From: Lycorma delicatula
Lineage: Eukaryota > Arthropoda > Insecta > Hemiptera > Fulgoridae
Length of the DNA: 64,000 bases
Assembly: GCF_047948215.1 (NCBI RefSeq)
Contig: NC_134458.1
Span: 135,795,536 to 135,859,535, forward strand
Reading direction: 5' to 3'
Both the position numbers and the translations under genes were made by a program. Position 1 is the stretch's first letter. Every line of letters begins with the position of its first letter. Below the pieces are notes generated by a model, which ran no database searches, had not been told where the DNA came from, and worked only from the letters and a program-made list of their open reading frames with translations. Positions 59,746 through 64,000 of this stretch are shown here, piece by piece.

Positions 59746-61320
59746 TAGTTAATCGATGGTTCTATCTATATCATATTTACCGGGATCACAAAAAAATCTG
59801 ACAGTTCATTTATGTATCCTGAAAACTCGTTCTGATTTTTTAAGTGGCAGTAACATATTATGTAATATTTTATACAAAATTTATTTAAGTAAATATTTAG
59901 CAATTATAAGTTAAGCGGTTAAAACGCTTTATAAAGAAAGAATATCATTGATCAAGTTGTTAACGAATTTTTTAATTTACCACGTAAATAAAAAAATAAA
60001 AATCATTGCTATTATCATCAGTTATTGAAATACTGTCCATGAAGTTAGTAATAGTGCATCAACCTCAAAAACATATTACAATAGCTTTATCATATTAAAA
60101 TTTAGTTAAATTTCTACTTTCTATTTCTAAAATAAAGACAATATATCTTCTAATATCGTTGTCAAATTTTGGGTATAAAATATTTCTGTAGTTCGAGTAA
60201 TTTTGTATTTTAAAGGTATTTAATATATGTCTGAAGGAGCAGTACTTTTGGGAACGGCGAGTTCTGTCTTGCATCATAATCCCTCTGGTAGATTGATCTT
60301 TCCCGCTTACATAGCAATTTGTTTATCCTTGATCCGTTCTTGTAGATAAATTCCAATGGAAACTTCCTACTGGATTAGTTGGTTCAGGACACGGGGTTAA
60401 TACGGTAAGTTTAAAACTGAGCCACCTAATTTTCTTAAATGAACAGATCCCTTGAATAGAGTAATAATTACACGTTTTTTGTAGTAATTTTGAGTAATTT
60501 TTTTGTAGTATTTTGAGTAATTACAAAGTATTTTACTCGTACTAGGTTGTAAATAAAAAAATTACTAAATTGCTTTCTAAGTCACATAAAACTTCCCTTT
60601 ATATTCCGGTTTTCATATATGAGTCATTCCTAATAAAACAAATTACTAAGAATCAATACCAAAACAAACATTTTTATTTTTGTTTCCCTTATTTATTAGA
60701 AATAGAATACACTCTGTAATGTACTATTAGTAACAAACAAAAAAAGAAAAAAAAATTGCTACTTTCCACTGACTTTTGTCATAGTTATAAAATTATGACA
60801 AATTTAAAGCACCTAAGGTACAAGCAACACTAATGCAAAAAGCAACTACTTTTTATAAGAGTAGATATTTATTTTAAATAAATTCTAAGATAAATTTTAA
60901 CAACAAAGCCACTAGTTTAGATTAATATCACTGGTGAGCTTGATATTTAATAACAATATATTTAGCTCAATAAGGTAACGAAAAAATTTCTATCCTAACT
61001 TTTTCCTAAAAAAAACCTAGCATGGGATGATTATTATGCATGAAAATAACTAGTTTCTTATATGTCACCTACTACTTTAAAGTCATGGTACGTAATAGAC
61101 TTCATCTTTTTAGAGGTAAATTTTCGGAATTCATGACACTTCTTCAATATTCATAGAATTAACTACTGCTTCAAACACATTTTCATAAACGAATAAATAA
61201 TTACGGTATCATAAAAACATTCAAACCAGCTTACAAGCTTTGTGTATTACTTTATAACCATATGCTTAATTAAACAGAATAGAAAAAATTAATAATAAAA
61301 CCATTATAAAAATTAAAAAT
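59746..61320. other. AT-rich spacer, no gene seen
   Basis: Contains a small tandem duplication at about 60477-60528 (ttttttgtagtaattttgag and ttttttgtagtattttgag, each followed by taatt). No gene seen. Confidence 0.4.
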
Positions 61321-61324
61321 TCTG

Positions 61325-62018
61325 ATGAGGATACCACATGACTTCCTTGTACGCCTATTTAATTATATATATACATTTTTTTTATATGAAAAGCACGTAA
61401 AATTTTATTTCACCAATAACTTCTGATTTTTTTCTACTTTTTTTTAAAATTATTATTTATTGTAATTTTTTTTACATCAGAGGTTAATAATTAATTACTA
61501 ATAAATCAATATATTTAAATTAAAAAAAAAAAAAAAAAAAAACGAAACAAAAGGAGATGAAGTCTGATTCCAACAGATGTGAATTCCACTTTTAAGAACC
61601 AAATACTTTATTAATTAAATTTTAATTTGGCTATAACTCTGAAACCAATGAAAATAAGTGCCACTTATGACATATCGTTGAAACGCTCTCAATGAGAGGT
61701 TATTACTGCAGTTAAGAAAAAGTCTAAAATCCAAAGTTTTTTTGGATTTTGAGCTTTTTTGGACACTTTCGGTTCAGTCGATTGCAATGAAAAGGAGAGG
61801 TGCCCAACTAGATGTTACAACAGTCCTAAATCCAACATTTCAACATTCTACGGCTAATCGTTTTTGAGTTATGTGAGATACATACGTACGTACAGCCGGT
61901 TATGCCGGAACTAGTCAAAATGGATTCAGGGATGGACAAATTGGATATTTCCGTTGAAATCTGAAAATCGAGATTTTCGCGATTACAATATTTCGATTAC
62001 TTCGAACAAGGAAGTAAA
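61325..62018 (+). mobile_element. M1 element, near-complete reference copy
   Basis: Left end 'ataccacatgacttccttgt' plus acgcc; right end ttcgaacaaggaagtaa. Blocks between, in order: 'aaaattttatttcaccaata', a poly(A) run, 'aaaggagatgaagtctgatt', 'tggctataactctgaaacca', 'ctctcaatgagaggtta', 'tttcggttcagtcgattgca', 'cctaaatccaacatttcaac', 'tagtcaaaatggattcaggg' and 'gatatttccgttgaaatctg'. Its 694 bp sets the expected length of M1. There is no coding capacity. Confidence 0.75.
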
Positions 62019-62550
62019 AACAAGCTGCTAAAAAATAAATTGTACTAAAAAAAAGACAATAAATAGAACTAAAAAAAAAAAAACAAGACATGGAAATACA
62101 GGACTAAACACCGTTATGCAATACTTAATTAAATAAAATAATGTTTGACCAATCAACTTTCAGACAGTGTTAATTTGTTCAAATATATTTTTCTTGTTGT
62201 AGAAATAGCATTTAAGTTTACCTAATGAATAAGTTCTCACCAGGTCTTAGATTGATAAGAAAATTCTGTCCTTCAACAAACACATTTAAATATAGTAGGA
62301 GGGGGGCTCTTTAATATAGTACAATTACTATTCAGAGATTACATACATTCATATATGCATAGATACACCTTAAAGACATTACATTCATTTTTGGGCAGTC
62401 GTGTAATAAAGGTATCTCAATAACAATTATTAATATTATCAATAATATTTTTATTTATTTTAAATATATTTTTTAAACGAAATTTATTCTGTTTATAAGT
62501 ACTAATTTAAGAATCATTTTATGCAGTAGTACGTTCTTTTATTAAGCAAC
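62019..62550. other. AT-rich spacer, no gene seen
   Basis: Nothing recognised. Confidence 0.4.
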
Positions 62551-62551
62551 T

Positions 62552-62660
62552 ATCTATATATATATATATATATCTAGAAAGAGATCCAGGAGGTACTGGC
62601 CAAAGACTGCAGGGACTGATTCGGGACATCAAAATAAACAAATAATTGAGAATTTTGTCT
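62552..62660 (+). repeat. (TA)n tract and R5 repeat fragment
   Basis: A TA microsatellite at 62554-62573 is followed by 'ggccaaagactgcagggact' and 'gattcgggacatcaaaataa', the clearest R5 block in the window. Confidence 0.6.
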
Positions 62661-63945
62661 TTAAAAAGTCTAAAAAAATGGGCATTACATTTTTTTATCA
62701 ATAGTTTCTTAAATATTAATTTTATCAAATTATGTTTTAAAAGATAAAATTTTAAAACAAATTGATTGATACCTTATTTGTTTAAATCAGTTCAAATTGT
62801 TAGTAGATGTTTATTTATTACTTTGTTAATTTTAGTAAGTTCATGTTTTTGTTTTTAAATAAAATTCCGTGTATTCTCTAACGAACAAAAAAATAGATTA
62901 ATAAAGAAAAATATATATTTTTCGAAGATAGCTTTATCATCACGTTTGAAATTTATAAAAACTATAATAATATTAAAATTATTTTTATTGCAACAAAATT
63001 TAAAATATATTTTTTAATTTTCTAAAAACGTTTTCCTACTGTCATAAAAATAGTTAAAAATTTACCTTTAAATATACACACATAAATAATTTTATATTAA
63101 AATAAACAAATAAAAACCTATTTGAAAACAATGCGTAATAAAACTAATTAAATTAAAAGTTCAACGAATCAATAAAAATTTTAAGTATAATTTTACCCGC
63201 CAAAAGAAATTAAACTTATACTATTATGCAGGTATGATATAAATGTTTTGCTGCTTTCATATTGAATAAAATTTAATAGCCTTAAATTAATTTTAATTAC
63301 ATGATACCGGTTGAATAAATTGCCATATGATGCTGATTATAGCTTACGTTGTATGAATTCTGAATAAATTAACAAGAACAGGCAAGAGTATGCACTGCTC
63401 TTATACCTAGAAGAGAAAGGAATCATTTCTAATAAAATATTATATTGTAGTTGAGTATTTTATACTTTCGCAGCACACTAGACCTAATTATTGATTAGGC
63501 TTGACTAGAAATATTTCATATAAATTTAATACGGTATGTCATTTTTTTTAAAGTAATTTATTAATAATTATATTTCTCTGAATAAAATATAATTTCATAA
63601 ATAAATTGAATGAAATTATTAGGAAAGTGTAACTGACAATCACCTTACTTTGTTTAACGGAGCAGTTAATTTCACGTTATTTATATCAAATGTATTAAAT
63701 GATTTTTTTAAATTGTTGACGTTTTATCTATTTAATAAAATAACCTATTTCTGATACATAAGATATTCATAATCATTACAATAAAAATTTATATGTATAT
63801 ATAAACATACTCAAAGAAAAAAAACAATAGGACAATGTAATTAAAAAAAAAAATTATTTAAACATTTTTATTCGATTATTTATAAGAGAAACAAATATTA
63901 AAAAACGTTATTATTAAATATAATTTATTAAATTAAACAAATTCT
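62661..63945. other. AT-rich spacer, no gene seen
   Basis: Nothing recognised. Confidence 0.4.
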
Positions 63946-63949
63946 TATT

Positions 63950-64000
63950 TTTACTTCCTTGTACGAAGTAAAGGAAGTATTAAGATCGCGAAAAATTTAG
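63950..64000 (-). mobile_element. M1 element right end, running off the window
   Basis: 'ttacttccttgtacgaagta' followed by 'aaggaagtattaagatcgcg' is the reverse of an M1 right end. The rest of the copy lies beyond base 64000. Confidence 0.75.

Noticed and set aside
1..64000. CRISPR array, prokaryotic operon or viral genome
   Set aside because: No regularly spaced repeats, no dense coding and no ribosome-binding-site-led genes. The repeats are eukaryotic transposons and microsatellites.

Overview
The window looks like non-coding, repeat-rich nuclear DNA from an arthropod, most likely an insect. The evidence is strong AT bias, many homopolymer and microsatellite tracts, an irritans-type mariner, an RTE-like LINE, tRNA-derived SINEs, Helitron remnants and several short terminal-inverted-repeat elements. 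A hemipteran is my best guess, but no host protein-coding exon was recognised that could fix the lineage. No rRNA, true tRNA, CRISPR array, operon or prokaryotic gene was seen.

Layout. 1-10 kb: a truncated SINE (791), a reverse-strand Helitron relic with a recognisable 3' end (3398-4780), and AT-rich spacer. 10-20 kb: an internally deleted mariner with both terminal repeats (10723-11482), two reverse-strand SINEs of a second family, a (GA)n tract, one copy of the dispersed element called M1 here, and a 300-bp fold-back element (19676-19975). 20-32 kb: non-coding repeat copies, a striking 64-nt hairpin (24062-24125), a rearranged M1 copy, and a GC-rich island with G-tracts (26545-26960). 32-36 kb: a decayed LINE end on the reverse strand, a full-length SINE, and a 5'-truncated LINE with an uninterrupted reverse transcriptase frame (34082-35334) sitting inside another repeat. 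36-46 kb: a long-TIR element called F1 with an integrase-like remnant (39588-40366), a SINE and a second Helitron relic (43800-45015). 46-58 kb: SINEs, a 30-bp palindrome, a reverse M1 copy, a GC-rich duplicated repeat (53549-54300), and a three-level nest in which a SINE lies in M1 and M1 lies in F1 (56090-57819). 58-64 kb: two SINEs, M1 copies at 61325 and at the window edge, and spacer.

How the parts relate. The only long intact coding capacity is the LINE reverse transcriptase; a LINE of this kind could supply the machinery that copies SINEs. The two SINE families have different tRNA-like heads, but some copies share a 3' tail, which suggests tail exchange or use of one LINE partner. F1, M1, F2 and the Helitron relics are non-autonomous. 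F1 and the Helitrons keep short protein-coding fossils that hint at their parent elements. Family names F1, F2, M1, S1, S2 and R3-R8 are labels made up for this annotation.
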